DNA of 64,000 bases from Nonlabens antarcticus (GTDB taxonomy: Bacteria; Bacteroidota; Bacteroidia; Flavobacteriales; Flavobacteriaceae). A model generated the notes under the pieces. The model made no database searches. It was not told the DNA's origin and was given only the letters and a program-made list of their open reading frames with translations. The stretch is from positions 802,363 through 866,362 of the forward strand of contig NZ_JADFCO010000066.1 in NCBI RefSeq assembly GCF_015356755.1. The letters are read 5' to 3'. Below are positions 1-11,225 of this stretch, in pieces. Positions within the stretch are counted from its first letter, which is position 1, and the number at the start of each line of letters is the position of its first letter. Both the position numbers and the translations under genes were made by a program.

Positions 1-13
1 AATAATGTAAAGG

Positions 14-820
14 TTATTTAATTGCTTCGTATAGTTTCTCAGCAACCAACTTAGAAGATGCTGGATTTTGTCCGGTGATCAATCTTCCATCTTGTAAAAC
101 ATATTCTGACCAGTCAGCACCCTTAGAATAGATTCCTCCGTTTTTTGTAAGCATATCTTCCACTAGGAAAGGAACAACATCTGTTAAACCAACAGCTTCT
201 TCTTCTGAGTTTGTAAATCCTGTGACTTTCTTACCTTTTACTAGAAACTCTCCATCAGTTCCTTTCACGTTTTTTAAAGCTGCTGGTGCGTGACATACAA
301 ATGCGACAGGTTTCTCTAATTCGTTGAACTTTTCAATCAACCTAATAGATGTTTTATCATTAGCTAGATCCCATAAAGGACCATGTCCACCAGGATAAAA
401 TACAGCGTCGTAGTCTGCTGGGAAAATGTCAGTCAGCTTGTGAGTGTTGTTGATTAGTTCTTGAGCTTCTGTATCCTTGTCAAATCTCTCTGTAGATTCT
501 GTGGCATTATCTTCAGTGGCACTTCCTGGATCGATGGGAGCTTTTCCCCCTTTAGGAGTTGCAAGCGTAATTTCTACGCCTTTATCTTTTAGAGTATAAT
601 AAGGTCCTGCAAATTCTTCTACCCAAAAACCTGTTTTTTTACCAGTGTCTCCTAGCTCATCGTGCGATGTTAATACAAATAATACTTTCATGACTTTTTG
701 TTTTTTAATGTTAGTACTCAATTTTAATGGCTCATTGTCTGCCACCTTGTTTTCTTTGTTGTTGCATCCTATAAGTGCTAAAACCATTATAAGAGGTGCA
801 AACGTATTTTTGATATTCAT
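14..820 (-). CDS. DJ-1/PfpI (Hsp31-like) family lipoprotein
   Basis: The 268-residue protein begins with a lipoprotein signal; the lipobox LIGC puts the lipidated cysteine at residue 19. From about residue 44 it follows the Hsp31-like class I glutamine-amidotransferase fold. The nucleophile elbow is FVCHAPAAL (Cys176-His177), with acidic partners in FWVEEF (68-69). The family includes glyoxalase III, chaperone and protein-repair activities; which one applies here cannot be read from sequence. It is the last gene of a minus-strand operon with a nitroreductase, an OhrR-like regulator and a DoxX protein, which suggests a role in electrophile or carbonyl stress. Envelope anchoring is less usual for this family, whose best-known members are cytosolic. 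Confidence 0.85.
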   Translation of the reverse strand: MNIKNTFAPLIMVLALIGCNNKENKVADNEPLKLSTNIKKQKVMKVLFVLTSHDELGDTGKKTGFWVEEFAGPYYTLKDKGVEITLATPKGGKAPIDPGSATEDNATESTERFDKDTEAQELINNTHKLTDIFPADYDAVFYPGGHGPLWDLANDKTSIRLIEKFNELEKPVAFVCHAPAALKNVKGTDGEFLVKGKKVTGFTNSEEEAVGLTDVVPFLVEDMLTKNGGIYSKGADWSEYVLQDGRLITGQNPASSKLVAEKLYEAIK

Positions 821-834
821 ATAATGAAATATTA

Positions 835-1467
835 CTAATTCAATACAGTGACCAGTTCTTCTGTGCTTTTTCTAACCTTTACTAGATCTACCAGCCAGTC
901 TTCAGAAGATGCCCGATAACCTAAAGGTAACAATACTGATGCACGCAAACCTTGTTCTCTTAACCCTAAGATCTCATCTACCGCGTCTGCATCAAAGCCT
1001 TCCATAGGAGTAGTATCTACTTCTTCATATGCCGCAGCAATAACAGCATGTGCAAATGCTATGTAAGCTTGTTTTGATGCGTGATTGAAATTCTCTTCAG
1101 CATCTTTTTGTGGATAGGAGTTCAATAATTGCTGGCGGTAATTTTCCCAACCTTCGTTTTTGAAACCTCGTATTTCGTTAGTTAAATCAAACATATGGTT
1201 AATCCGTTCTTTAGTGTAGGTATCCCATGCGGCAAAAACCAATAAATGCGAACAGTCTGTCACCACCGATTGATTCCAGGCTACAGGTTTGATCTTAGCC
1301 TTAATCTCATCACTAGTGATTACAAAAACTTCAAAAGGTTGAAGCCCACTGGATGTGGGTGCTAATCGAACTGCCTCTAAAATTCTATCTATTTTATCCT
1401 GAGATACCTTTTGACCATTCATGGCCTTTGCGGCATACCTCCATTTTAATTTTTCTAGTAATTCCAT
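835..1467 (-). CDS. Nitroreductase-family NAD(P)H oxidoreductase
   Basis: A 210-residue flavin enzyme of the NfsB/YdgI-like nitroreductase family, which reduces quinones and nitro compounds with NAD(P)H using FMN. Visible family marks are the N-terminal RYAAKAM (an FMN phosphate contact region), LAPTSSGLQPF at about residues 36-46, and the C-terminal LLPLGYRASSEDW. Length is normal. It lies 14 bp after the MarR-type regulator and 14 bp before the DJ-1 lipoprotein gene, so it is very probably cotranscribed with them. The physiological substrate is unknown; a role in detoxifying quinones or other electrophiles is inferred from the neighbours. Confidence 0.88.
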   Translation of the reverse strand: MELLEKLKWRYAAKAMNGQKVSQDKIDRILEAVRLAPTSSGLQPFEVFVITSDEIKAKIKPVAWNQSVVTDCSHLLVFAAWDTYTKERINHMFDLTNEIRGFKNEGWENYRQQLLNSYPQKDAEENFNHASKQAYIAFAHAVIAAAYEEVDTTPMEGFDADAVDEILGLREQGLRASVLLPLGYRASSEDWLVDLVKVRKSTEELVTVLN

Positions 1468-1481
1468 TATTTATATTCTAC

Positions 1482-1943
1482 TTATTTATTATTTGATTCA
1501 TGAGTGGATAGAACGGTTATCCATTCTTCCAATACACTTTTTAACTGTTTGATTTCTGGTAATCTGATATTCTCTGTGATCAATACGTTCAAAAGTTCTT
1601 CAGGTATGGGAACTGCCCGTAATTTTAATTCTGATCCTTTTTCGGTCAGTTTTACTTTTACACTACGTTCATCTTTATGACATCTATTGCGTTCTATCAA
1701 GTCTCTTTTTTCCATACGCTGGAGCAGCGGTGAAATGGTATTTGTATTGAGTAACAATTTATCTGAAATCTGCTGTATGGAAATATCGTCTTTTTCCCAT
1801 AAAACCAGCAATACCAAATACTGAGGATATGTGATGCCGATTTCATCCAGATATGGCTTGTAAGCTTTCGTCAATAGTCTAGATACCGAATAAATAGGAA
1901 AGCAAAGTTGCTGACTTAGTTTTAAAGAGTCTGTATTATCCAT
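1482..1943 (-). CDS. MarR-family regulator, OhrR-like thiol sensor
   Basis: A 153-residue winged-helix MarR protein. The N-terminus SQQLCFPIYSVSR carries Cys14 where one-Cys OhrR regulators have their peroxide-reactive cysteine, and tyrosines 28, 31, 39 and 42 lie where OhrR uses tyrosines to hold the reduced thiol. The wing has the usual DERSVKVKLT. A second cysteine (Cys88) is in the DNA-binding region. I infer that it represses its own operon and is released by oxidation. Its start overlaps the end of the upstream DoxX gene by 8 bp, so the two should be translated together. A likely operator is the palindrome at 2394-2407. Confidence 0.87.
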   Translation of the reverse strand: MDNTDSLKLSQQLCFPIYSVSRLLTKAYKPYLDEIGITYPQYLVLLVLWEKDDISIQQISDKLLLNTNTISPLLQRMEKRDLIERNRCHKDERSVKVKLTEKGSELKLRAVPIPEELLNVLITENIRLPEIKQLKSVLEEWITVLSTHESNNK

Positions 1944-2358
1944 TTGTTTGTTTTTTATTGTTTCTCCATGCTGACCATGCTCCTGAGGACCACATTGCCC
2001 AGGCTACTAATACTGGCTGGAAAAACAAACGAATCAGTCTTGCCTTGTCAGAATTTAAAGCACTAAAAGCATCTTTACCATCAACATATTGAGCAATATT
2101 ACCAGGAAACACTAAGACAAAAAAGATAGCTAGAGCCCAACCCATTTGTGATCTGTATTTTTTCCACAGTAACAATCCCAGTCCCAAACTAATTTCCACA
2201 ATGCCTGACGCAATCACAACAAAATCCTTGCTCATAGGCAACCAATCTGGAACCTGCGCTTGAAAATCAGTCCGATTGAATGTCAGATGACTCACGCCTG
2301 CATATATCATGATCAGAGCAAGCAGTATGCGAAAAATATTCTGTACGGTCGTTTTCAT
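1936..2358 (-). CDS. DoxX-family membrane protein
   Basis: A 140-residue protein with about four hydrophobic helices and the DoxX pattern: a first helix IFRILLALIMIYAGVSHL, then the loop QVPDWLPM, then GIVEISLGLGLL. DoxX-like proteins are inner-membrane proteins often found with thiol or redox stress genes; their exact reaction is not settled. It is the first gene of the four-gene minus-strand operon ending at 14. The -7 box and the palindromic operator lie 36-57 bp upstream. The operon context suggests that it is induced by the same oxidant as the nitroreductase. Confidence 0.82.
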   Translation of the reverse strand: MKTTVQNIFRILLALIMIYAGVSHLTFNRTDFQAQVPDWLPMSKDFVVIASGIVEISLGLGLLLWKKYRSQMGWALAIFFVLVFPGNIAQYVDGKDAFSALNSDKARLIRLFFQPVLVAWAMWSSGAWSAWRNNKKQTNG

Positions 2359-2393
2359 AAAACTTGAGCCCTAATTTAGATCGTGTGCAACTA

Positions 2394-2407
2394 TATCGTG
2401 CACGATA
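2394..2407. promoter_or_regulatory. Palindromic operator TATCGTGCACGATA (MarR box candidate)
   Basis: A perfect 14-bp palindrome 36 bp upstream of the DoxX start. It sits directly downstream of the -7 box at 2408-2415, so it covers the expected transcription start. A related half, ATCGTGTGCA, lies at 2380-2389. The position fits autorepression by the OhrR-like regulator encoded in the same operon. Binding itself is inferred. Confidence 0.6.
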
Positions 2408-2415
2408 CAAATTTA
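2408..2415 (-). promoter_or_regulatory. -7 box TAAATTTG for the DoxX-MarR operon
   Basis: On the minus strand the sequence matches the Bacteroidetes -7 consensus TAnnTTTG, about 50 nt before the DoxX start. I see no good -33 TTTG at normal spacing. The neighbouring operator would block initiation from here. Confidence 0.5.
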
Positions 2416-2577
2416 CGATATTGTCATTCGTCATAAACGTTTATAACTCATAAACTAATGTTATTAATAATGGAGTAAATAGCAGTCAATAAAAATTGCA
2501 AAATATTTATTGCAAATTCTACAAATTGTGAAGTGCAAAAAATAAAAGTATAGCTTGATGTTTAAGAATTTGAGGGC

Positions 2578-2609
2578 AAAAAAAAAGCGATTCCATTCGG
2601 AATCGCTTT
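2578..2609 (-). terminator. Rho-independent terminator after katG
   Basis: On the minus strand an 11-bp perfect stem (arms 2599-2609 and 2584-2594, loop of 4) is followed by a run of T (2578-2586 read as A on the plus strand). It lies 19 bp after the katG stop and separates katG from the downstream redox operon. Confidence 0.9.
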
Positions 2610-2628
2610 ATCATATACCTTTAAATAT

Positions 2629-4908
<2,280 letters not shown>

Positions 4909-4916
4909 TTACCTCT

Positions 4917-4924
4917 CAAAGATA
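4917..4924 (-). promoter_or_regulatory. -7 box TATCTTTG for katG
   Basis: Perfect TAnnTTTG on the minus strand, 26 bp before the katG start. No convincing -33 element is seen, which fits a promoter that needs an activator, but that is inference. Confidence 0.6.
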
Positions 4925-5159
4925 TTTTAAAGAATCATTAAAAAGCTGATTTAAAATCTAAAAGTAAACTCATTCAATAGAGAAATCTTATAGTAAATAA
5001 TTATACGATATTATTTAACGATTGTTTTCAAAGTGGAAATAACGGTAAAAGCTGAATCGCTTTCTCAAAATAAGAATTAACCATCAGCCAGCTTTTTAAA
5101 ATCTATCGCTCTTGTCCCAACTATAATATTATATGAACCTGCTGAAATGCAACTGTTTT

Positions 5160-5175
5160 CGCATTCGCGAAAGCG
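5160..5175. repeat. Iterated palindrome, one mismatch (intergenic)
   Basis: CGCATTCGCGAAAGCG, one base from the consensus. It lies between katG and relA, 33 bp before the relA -33 element. Confidence 0.8.
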
Positions 5176-5207
5176 ATAAAATAACAGCTTACAGCATCAT
5201 TCATAAG

Positions 5208-5238
5208 TTGGCATATCGTAGAAACTAGCGTATTTTTA
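5208..5238 (+). promoter_or_regulatory. Promoter of relA/spoT, leaderless geometry
   Basis: TTG at 5208-5210, a 20-bp spacer and TATTTTTA at 5231-5238 match the Bacteroidetes sigma-A pattern. Only 4 nt separate the box from the ATG at 5243, so transcription should begin at or beside the start codon. Confidence 0.7.
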
Positions 5239-5242
5239 CTGT

Positions 5243-7456
5243 ATGACAGAAGTTGCGGAACAAGACGAAAATAAGCGTATTGCAAAGGAATATAAGGAGC
5301 TCCTGCGCATCAGTTATCAAGCGTTATCACGTGATGATAAAAAGCTGATTCGTAAGGCATTTGACCTTGCCGTGGAAGCGCATGCTCCACAGCGCCGCAA
5401 GTCTGGCGAGGCCTACATTTTTCACCCAATTGCTGTTGCAAAAATTGTTGCAAAACAAATAGGTCTGGATGCCACCGCCATCGCTGCTGCCCTACTTCAC
5501 GATGTTGTCGAGGATACTAAATACACGCTCGCAGATATTGAAGAGCAGTTCAATCCCACAATTGCGTTAATCGTGGATGGATTGACTAAAATTATGCATC
5601 TCAAAAGCGATGCAGATATTTCCTCACAGGCAGAGAATTTCCGTAAAATGTTGCTGACCTTAAATGATGATGTGCGGGTCATTATTATAAAAATTGCAGA
5701 CCGTTTGCACAATATGCAAACTATGGACAGCATGCCACCGGCAAAACAAGTGAAGATTGCTAGTGAAACTCTGTATATCTATGCACCTATTGCCCACAGG
5801 TTAGGACTGTATAATATTAAGACAGAGCTTGAGGATCTAGGTTTAAAATATACCGAGCCTGAGATTTTTGATGATATTCAAAAATCGATCAAGGATAGCA
5901 AGGAACAACAAGACGAATACATCAAGGAATTTAGCAGAACGATTGATGAAAGCTTGAAAAAGGAAGGGCTGGAATACACGATCAAGGGACGCCCTAAATC
6001 GGTTTTCTCCATCCGTCGTAAAATGCTTAAACAAAGCGTGAGTTTTGATGAAGTTTACGACAAGTTTGCCGTCCGCATCGTTTTCCGTGGAGATCGAGTT
6101 AATGAAAAGTTTCTAGCCTGGAAAATATATAGCGTGGTTACTGACCACTTTAGACCTAACCCAGTGCGGTTGCGAGACTGGATTAGTTCTCCTAAATCCA
6201 CAGGATACGAGGCGTTGCACATTACCGTTATGGGACCTGATGGACGCTGGGTAGAAGTTCAAATACGCAGTGATCGCATGCATGAGATCGCAGAAAAAGG
6301 TTATGCAGCTCATTACAAATACAAGCAAGGAAACGAGGAAGATGGACTTGACGAATGGCTCAATCGACTACAGGAAGCATTAGAAAATTCAGAAACTAAC
6401 GCTGTTGATTTTGTGGAGCAATTCAAACTCAACTTGTACAGTAAGGAGATATTTGTATTTACCCCTCGAGGCGAACTCAAATCCTTGCCTAAAGGAGCTA
6501 CACCGCTAGATTTTGCTTTTGCCATTCATACAGAAGTAGGCTTACATACACGTGGGGCACGTGTTAACGGTAAATTAGTGCCTTTATCCCATTCTTTGAA
6601 CAGTGGTGATCAAGTGGATATCATTACCAGTGAAAATCAAAAACCAACTAAAAACTGGCTTGATTATGCGACCACGGCCAGAGCGAGATCAAAAATCAAA
6701 AGTGCGCTTAAAGATGATCAAAAAGAAGTTGCAGATGAAGGTAAAGTAATTCTGATACGCAAGTTGAAATCTCAGAAAATCAAACTGGATGAAAATACAG
6801 TGAATGAGATGGTAAACTTCTTTAAAATGAAAACCAGTCAGGATCTGTTTTATAGAGTAGGTCTGGGCAGTATTGATAATAAGATGATCAAGGACTATGC
6901 GAGCAGTCGCAGCAATGTCCTTTATAATTTCTTTAAAAGTAAGATACGTAAAGCTCCAGAAAACACGGAGCTTCATAAGGAAGAAGTTACTCAAAAATAT
7001 GATGAATTAGTTTTCGGTAAGGAGCAAACACAGCTGGATTATACGCTTTCTCAATGTTGTAATCCCATTCCCGGCGATTCTGTTTTTGGATTTACAACGG
7101 TTAGCGAAGGCATTAAGGTGCACAAGAACAACTGTCCTAACGCCATAAGCTTACAAAGTAAATATGCGTATCGTATTATAGCTGCAAAATGGATTGATTC
7201 TTCTCAAAAAGAGCATCGAGCAGACATCAAGCTTACTGGAATAGATCGCATGGGACTGGTACAAGAGATTACACAGTTGATCTCACAAAACATGCTGGTC
7301 AATATTAGAAACATTAGTTTTGCCAGTGATGATGGAGTTTTCACTGGAACCATTGCCGTTGTAGTTCCTAACATCTCCATGCTCACAAAATTGATGCAGA
7401 ATTTGAATAAAATAAACGGTATTGATAAAGTCACCAGATCTTACAACTATGAATGA
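5243..7456 (+). CDS. Bifunctional (p)ppGpp synthetase/hydrolase
   Basis: A 737-residue RelA/SpoT-type protein. The HD hydrolase domain is intact: His61 in IFHPIAVAK, and HDVVEDT at 86-92 gives His86, Asp87, Glu90 and Asp91. The synthetase domain runs over about 240-360, with [13 protein letters not shown], Asp273 in DKFAVRI and Glu338 in VEVQIR. A TGS domain follows at about 402-463, then a CC/zinc-finger region ([10 protein letters not shown]) and a C-terminal ACT domain. It should therefore both make and degrade the alarmone. The downstream fur-type gene begins inside its last codons, giving a relA-fur-purA operon. Confidence 0.96.
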   Translation: MTEVAEQDENKRIAKEYKELLRISYQALSRDDKKLIRKAFDLAVEAHAPQRRKSGEAYIFHPIAVAKIVAKQIGLDATAIAAALLHDVVEDTKYTLADIEEQFNPTIALIVDGLTKIMHLKSDADISSQAENFRKMLLTLNDDVRVIIIKIADRLHNMQTMDSMPPAKQVKIASETLYIYAPIAHRLGLYNIKTELEDLGLKYTEPEIFDDIQKSIKDSKEQQDEYIKEFSRTIDESLKKEGLEYTIKGRPKSVFSIRRKMLKQSVSFDEVYDKFAVRIVFRGDRVNEKFLAWKIYSVVTDHFRPNPVRLRDWISSPKSTGYEALHITVMGPDGRWVEVQIRSDRMHEIAEKGYAAHYKYKQGNEEDGLDEWLNRLQEALENSETNAVDFVEQFKLNLYSKEIFVFTPRGELKSLPKGATPLDFAFAIHTEVGLHTRGARVNGKLVPLSHSLNSGDQVDIITSENQKPTKNWLDYATTARARSKIKSALKDDQKEVADEGKVILIRKLKSQKIKLDENTVNEMVNFFKMKTSQDLFYRVGLGSIDNKMIKDYASSRSNVLYNFFKSKIRKAPENTELHKEEVTQKYDELVFGKEQTQLDYTLSQCCNPIPGDSVFGFTTVSEGIKVHKNNCPNAISLQSKYAYRIIAAKWIDSSQKEHRADIKLTGIDRMGLVQEITQLISQNMLVNIRNISFASDDGVFTGTIAVVVPNISMLTKLMQNLNKINGIDKVTRSYNYE

Positions 7457-7916
7457 AATTATTAACAATCTAGAAAGAGAGCAAGCAATAGTACGTGACG
7501 TATTCACCCAATTTCTAAGTGTTAAAAAGCACCGTAAAACGCCAGAACGTTATGCAATTCTAGATGAAATATATGCTAGCGAGGAACATTTTGATGTGGA
7601 GTCCTTGTACACTAAAATGAAAGATCAAAACTACCGTGTAAGTCGCGCTACACTTTATAATACTATTGAATTATTACTAGAATGTAAGCTCGTACGCAGG
7701 CATCAATTTGGTCAGAATCAATCTCATTATGAAAAGTCCTATTTTGATCGTCAACACGATCACTTAATCATACAGGATACGAACGAAGTGATTGAGTTTT
7801 GCGACCCTAGAATTGAGTCGATAAAAAAGACAATTGAAGAGGTTTTTGATGTGAAGATTACCAGTCATTCTTTATATTTTTACGGCATCAAAAACACAAC
7901 TGAAAACAACACATAA
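7449..7916 (+). CDS. Fur-family transcriptional regulator
   Basis: I start this gene at ATG 7449, which overlaps the end of relA by 8 bp; the longer TTG frame from 7422 has no support. The 155-residue protein has the Fur winged helix ([17 protein letters not shown]) and the metal-site run QHDHLIIQD. The CxxC pair that holds structural zinc in classical Fur is missing: DTNE stands where DCGK is usual. Whether it senses iron, zinc or peroxide cannot be read. The stop overlaps the purA start (TAATG), so the two are translationally coupled. Confidence 0.88.
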   Translation: MNEIINNLEREQAIVRDVFTQFLSVKKHRKTPERYAILDEIYASEEHFDVESLYTKMKDQNYRVSRATLYNTIELLLECKLVRRHQFGQNQSHYEKSYFDRQHDHLIIQDTNEVIEFCDPRIESIKKTIEEVFDVKITSHSLYFYGIKNTTENNT

Positions 7917-9187
7917 TGGCAGTAGATTTATTGCTCGGCCTTCAATGGGGCGACGAGGGAAAAGGTAAAATTGTTGATGTATTAACTTCAAGCTACGATA
8001 TCATCGCGCGATTTCAAGGAGGTCCTAATGCAGGACACACCCTAGAATTTGACGGTATAAAACACGTGCTACATACCATTCCTAGCGGTATTTTCCACAA
8101 AGATGCTATTAACATTGTAGGAAATGGGGTTGTTATCGACCCTGTGATTTTTAAAAAGGAATTGGACAATCTAGAGCAGTTCAATCTAGATATTAAAAAA
8201 GTGTTGTTGCTTTCCCGCAAGGCACATCTTATACTTCCTACCCACCGCCTATTAGACGCCGCAAGTGAGGCATCAAAAGGAAAGGCAAAAATAGGTTCCA
8301 CTCTCAAAGGAATAGGACCTACTTATATGGATAAAACTGGAAGAAACGGAATCCGCTTAGGAGATCTAGAACTTCCTACATGGAAAGAAAAATACCGCAA
8401 TCTTGCCGATAAGCATGAAGCAATGATCGGTTTTCATAATGTTGAAATTGAATACAATCTACCAGAATTAGAAAAGGAGTTTTTTGCTGCTGTTAAAGCA
8501 CTCAAGGAATTAACCTTTATTGATTCTGAGGAATACCTACAGCAAGCACAAAGAGAAGGTAAAACAATACTTGCAGAAGGCGCGCAAGGATCTTTGCTGG
8601 ACATTGACTTTGGAACCTATCCTTTTGTAACTTCTTCTAATACAACTGCTGCAGGAGCTTGTACTGGGCTAGGAGTTGCTCCTACACAAATAGGTGAAGT
8701 TTATGGAATTTTCAAAGCCTACACTACAAGAGTAGGAAGCGGTCCATTCCCAACGGAACTGGATGACGACTATGGTGTTGCCATGGCGAAAGTGGGTAGA
8801 GAATTCGGCGCGACAACAGGAAGAGCACGTCGCTGTGGATGGTTAGACCTAGTGGCATTACGTTATGCCTGTGAGATCAATGGCGTTACACAATTGATGA
8901 TGATGAAGGGTGATGTGATGAGCGGTTTTGATAAACTGAAAATTGCTACAGCCTATAAATACCTCGGTAAAGAAATAAAACATTTCCCATTCAATATTGA
9001 ACCTGAAAACGTAGAACCTATCTATACTGAAATGCCAGGATGGAAAGAGGATTTGACCAAATTGCGGAGCGAAAAAGAATTTCCAAAAGAGCTGAACGAC
9101 TATATAAGTTTCTTAGAAAAAGAACTGAATTTGCCAATTAAGATAGTAAGTGTAGGTCCGGATCGCACACAAACTATCCATAGATAA
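7916..9187 (+). CDS. purA: Adenylosuccinate synthetase
   Basis: A 423-residue enzyme that joins IMP and aspartate using GTP, the first committed step to AMP. The N-terminal P-loop LQWGDEGKGK, the GGPNAGHT IMP-binding motif and TTTGRARRCGWLD near the C-terminal third are all present, and length is normal. It is the last gene of the relA-fur-purA run. The pairing of a GTP-using purine enzyme with the (p)ppGpp enzyme is common in flavobacteria; (p)ppGpp is known to inhibit PurA in several bacteria. Confidence 0.98.
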   Translation: MAVDLLLGLQWGDEGKGKIVDVLTSSYDIIARFQGGPNAGHTLEFDGIKHVLHTIPSGIFHKDAINIVGNGVVIDPVIFKKELDNLEQFNLDIKKVLLLSRKAHLILPTHRLLDAASEASKGKAKIGSTLKGIGPTYMDKTGRNGIRLGDLELPTWKEKYRNLADKHEAMIGFHNVEIEYNLPELEKEFFAAVKALKELTFIDSEEYLQQAQREGKTILAEGAQGSLLDIDFGTYPFVTSSNTTAAGACTGLGVAPTQIGEVYGIFKAYTTRVGSGPFPTELDDDYGVAMAKVGREFGATTGRARRCGWLDLVALRYACEINGVTQLMMMKGDVMSGFDKLKIATAYKYLGKEIKHFPFNIEPENVEPIYTEMPGWKEDLTKLRSEKEFPKELNDYISFLEKELNLPIKIVSVGPDRTQTIHR

Positions 9188-9246
9188 ATTCTTTTTAAAA
9201 ATTTGATATATAGGTTTTTAAACAGGTTTTAATAATTCAATACTTT

Positions 9247-10206
9247 ATGTCTTTAAAATCTAGGTCGTCAGTTGTTCTTAAAGGAATGTTGATGGGTGCT
9301 GCAGATGTTGTTCCAGGCGTTTCTGGAGGTACCATTGCTTTTATCACTGGTATCTATGAAGAGCTTATTAAAACCATTGATAATTTAGATCTTAGTCTTT
9401 TAAAAGATCTTAAGCATCTAGGCTGGAAAGCAACGCTTGTAAAATACAATCTAGGTTTCCTGCTTTCTCTGTTTTTAGGTATTGCAATTAGTGTTCTAAG
9501 CCTCTCAAAGCTCATTACCTATTTGCTAGAGAACTATCCAGTATTGGTTTGGGCTTTTTTCTTCGGTTTAGTGTTGGCTAGTGTATTATATATTGGTAAA
9601 CAGGTTACCCATTGGAATGTGTTGGCTTTTGTTGCGATAATTATCGGTACCACCTTATCTTATTTAGTCACTATTGCAGAACCTTTAGGCGCACCAGATA
9701 GCTGGTGGTATTTGATATTTTCAGGATTTATAGCCATTATCGCAATGATATTACCCGGGATTTCAGGTGCTTTTTTATTATTACTACTAGGAAGTTATAA
9801 AACCGTACTGGGATCAGTCACTGGAATTATTGAAGGCGTTATAGATGGTAATTGGGTGGTAGCTGGACGCAGTATAGGAAACCTCGCTCTTGTTGCCGTA
9901 GGTGCCATTTTAGGTTTGAAACTATTTTCTCGTGCTCTCACCTGGTTGTTTGAAAATAAGAAGAATCTAACTCTCGCACTTCTTACTGGATTCATGATAG
10001 GTTCATTGAATAAATTATGGCCTTGGAAAGAGGTTTTAAGTACAAGAACCAACTCTGCAGGCATGGAAGTTCCATTTTTAGAGAAAAGTGTTTTTCCATC
10101 AAATTTTGATGGTGATCCACAGATTTTATGGGTTTGTATTCTCGTCGTTATCGGTTTTTTGCTTATCCTTATACTAGAACGATTTGCAGTTAAAAAACCT
10201 GATTAG
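9247..10206 (+). CDS. DUF368 membrane protein, PopT-like (copy 1)
   Basis: A 319-residue polytopic membrane protein of the DUF368 family. The repeated signature is GMLMGAADVVPGVSGGTIAF near residue 13 and a second glycine-rich AMILPGISGAFLLLLLG near 170. DUF368 proteins (PopT) have been shown in other bacteria to return undecaprenyl phosphate to the cytoplasmic face for wall and O-antigen synthesis; I transfer that role by family only. The stop overlaps the GTG start of a second DUF368 gene (TAGTG). Promoter elements upstream are unclear. Confidence 0.85.
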   Translation: MSLKSRSSVVLKGMLMGAADVVPGVSGGTIAFITGIYEELIKTIDNLDLSLLKDLKHLGWKATLVKYNLGFLLSLFLGIAISVLSLSKLITYLLENYPVLVWAFFFGLVLASVLYIGKQVTHWNVLAFVAIIIGTTLSYLVTIAEPLGAPDSWWYLIFSGFIAIIAMILPGISGAFLLLLLGSYKTVLGSVTGIIEGVIDGNWVVAGRSIGNLALVAVGAILGLKLFSRALTWLFENKKNLTLALLTGFMIGSLNKLWPWKEVLSTRTNSAGMEVPFLEKSVFPSNFDGDPQILWVCILVVIGFLLILILERFAVKKPD

Positions 10207-11225
10207 TGCGGCAACCTACTCGCAGTTTAAGCGATAAATTTTACCTTGTTTTGAAAGGCATGGCGATGGGAACCGCAAATAAGGTTCCTGGCGTTAGTGG
10301 CGGTGTGGTTGCTTATGTTGCTGGTTTTTATGAAGAGTTTATCTATTCGTTTCAAAAGCTAAACCTAAAAGCGCTCAAATTACTTTTTGCAGGTCGCTTC
10401 CGCAGTTTTGGGTATTACATTAATGGCCGGTTTCTAAGTTTGTTATTACTGGGTGAATTGATTAGTTACTTCACGGTAAGTTTGGGTTTTGACGTGCTTA
10501 TTTCTTATTATCCTATTTTAGTCTGGGCTGCATTTTTTGGGATGATTCTAGGCTCTATCTATTACCTAGTGCGCAATTACGACAACTGGACACGGCAAAA
10601 TGTCGTGATTCTTTTGATAGGTACAGCGATAGGAATAGGCACCAGTCTGCTGGATCCAGCACAAGACAATGCTAACTTATTTTTTGTTTTTTTCTGTGGT
10701 ATGGTCAGTGTGACTGGTATGACATTGCCAGGATTGAGTGGGAGCTATATTCTGATATTGCTAGGTAATTATGTATTGCTTCTTGTGGATAGTATCAATG
10801 CTTTTCTGAATGTGATGTTGTCTTTTTTTCAGGGTGATTTCAGTTGGTGGAACGATCCTGTACAGATGAATTTACTGGTTATTCTAGTTGTATTTGTTGC
10901 GGGATCTTTAGCTGGTTTGATCAGTTTATCCCATTTACTGGGCTGGACTTTAAAACATTACAGAAATGAGACAAATGCGATGATTATAGGGTTTATTGCG
11001 GGTTCACTAGGTGTGGTATGGCCATGGAAAAGAGAAACCTATAAAATAAGTTCTTTAGGAATAGATGCTATCGACGCCAGCGGTAATAAAATTGTAGAAA
11101 ATTATGAACGATACCTGCCATCCATTCAAGATTCTCATACCTGGCTAGCGCTAGTGATGGTTGCTATAGGCTTCGGTATTGTATATTTATTAGATCATTA
11201 TGGAAACGAAAAAAATCCCGTCTAG
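10206..11225 (+). CDS. DUF368 membrane protein, PopT-like (copy 2)
   Basis: A 339-residue paralogue of the preceding gene, with GMAMGTANKVPGVSGGVVAY and GMTLPGLSGSYILILLG. It starts at GTG 10206, inside the previous stop codon, and its end overlaps the aroE start by 26 bp, so the three genes form one tightly coupled unit. The copies differ clearly, for example ADVVPGVSGG versus ANKVPGVSGG, so the duplication is old. The two may form a heteromer or differ in the lipid carrier they handle; that is inference. Confidence 0.84.
   Translation: MRQPTRSLSDKFYLVLKGMAMGTANKVPGVSGGVVAYVAGFYEEFIYSFQKLNLKALKLLFAGRFRSFGYYINGRFLSLLLLGELISYFTVSLGFDVLISYYPILVWAAFFGMILGSIYYLVRNYDNWTRQNVVILLIGTAIGIGTSLLDPAQDNANLFFVFFCGMVSVTGMTLPGLSGSYILILLGNYVLLLVDSINAFLNVMLSFFQGDFSWWNDPVQMNLLVILVVFVAGSLAGLISLSHLLGWTLKHYRNETNAMIIGFIAGSLGVVWPWKRETYKISSLGIDAIDASGNKIVENYERYLPSIQDSHTWLALVMVAIGFGIVYLLDHYGNEKNPV

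Noticed and set aside
7422..7448. TTG start giving nine extra residues to the Fur protein
   Set aside because: ATG 7449 is the natural start in the overlap with relA; the extra residues have no family match.
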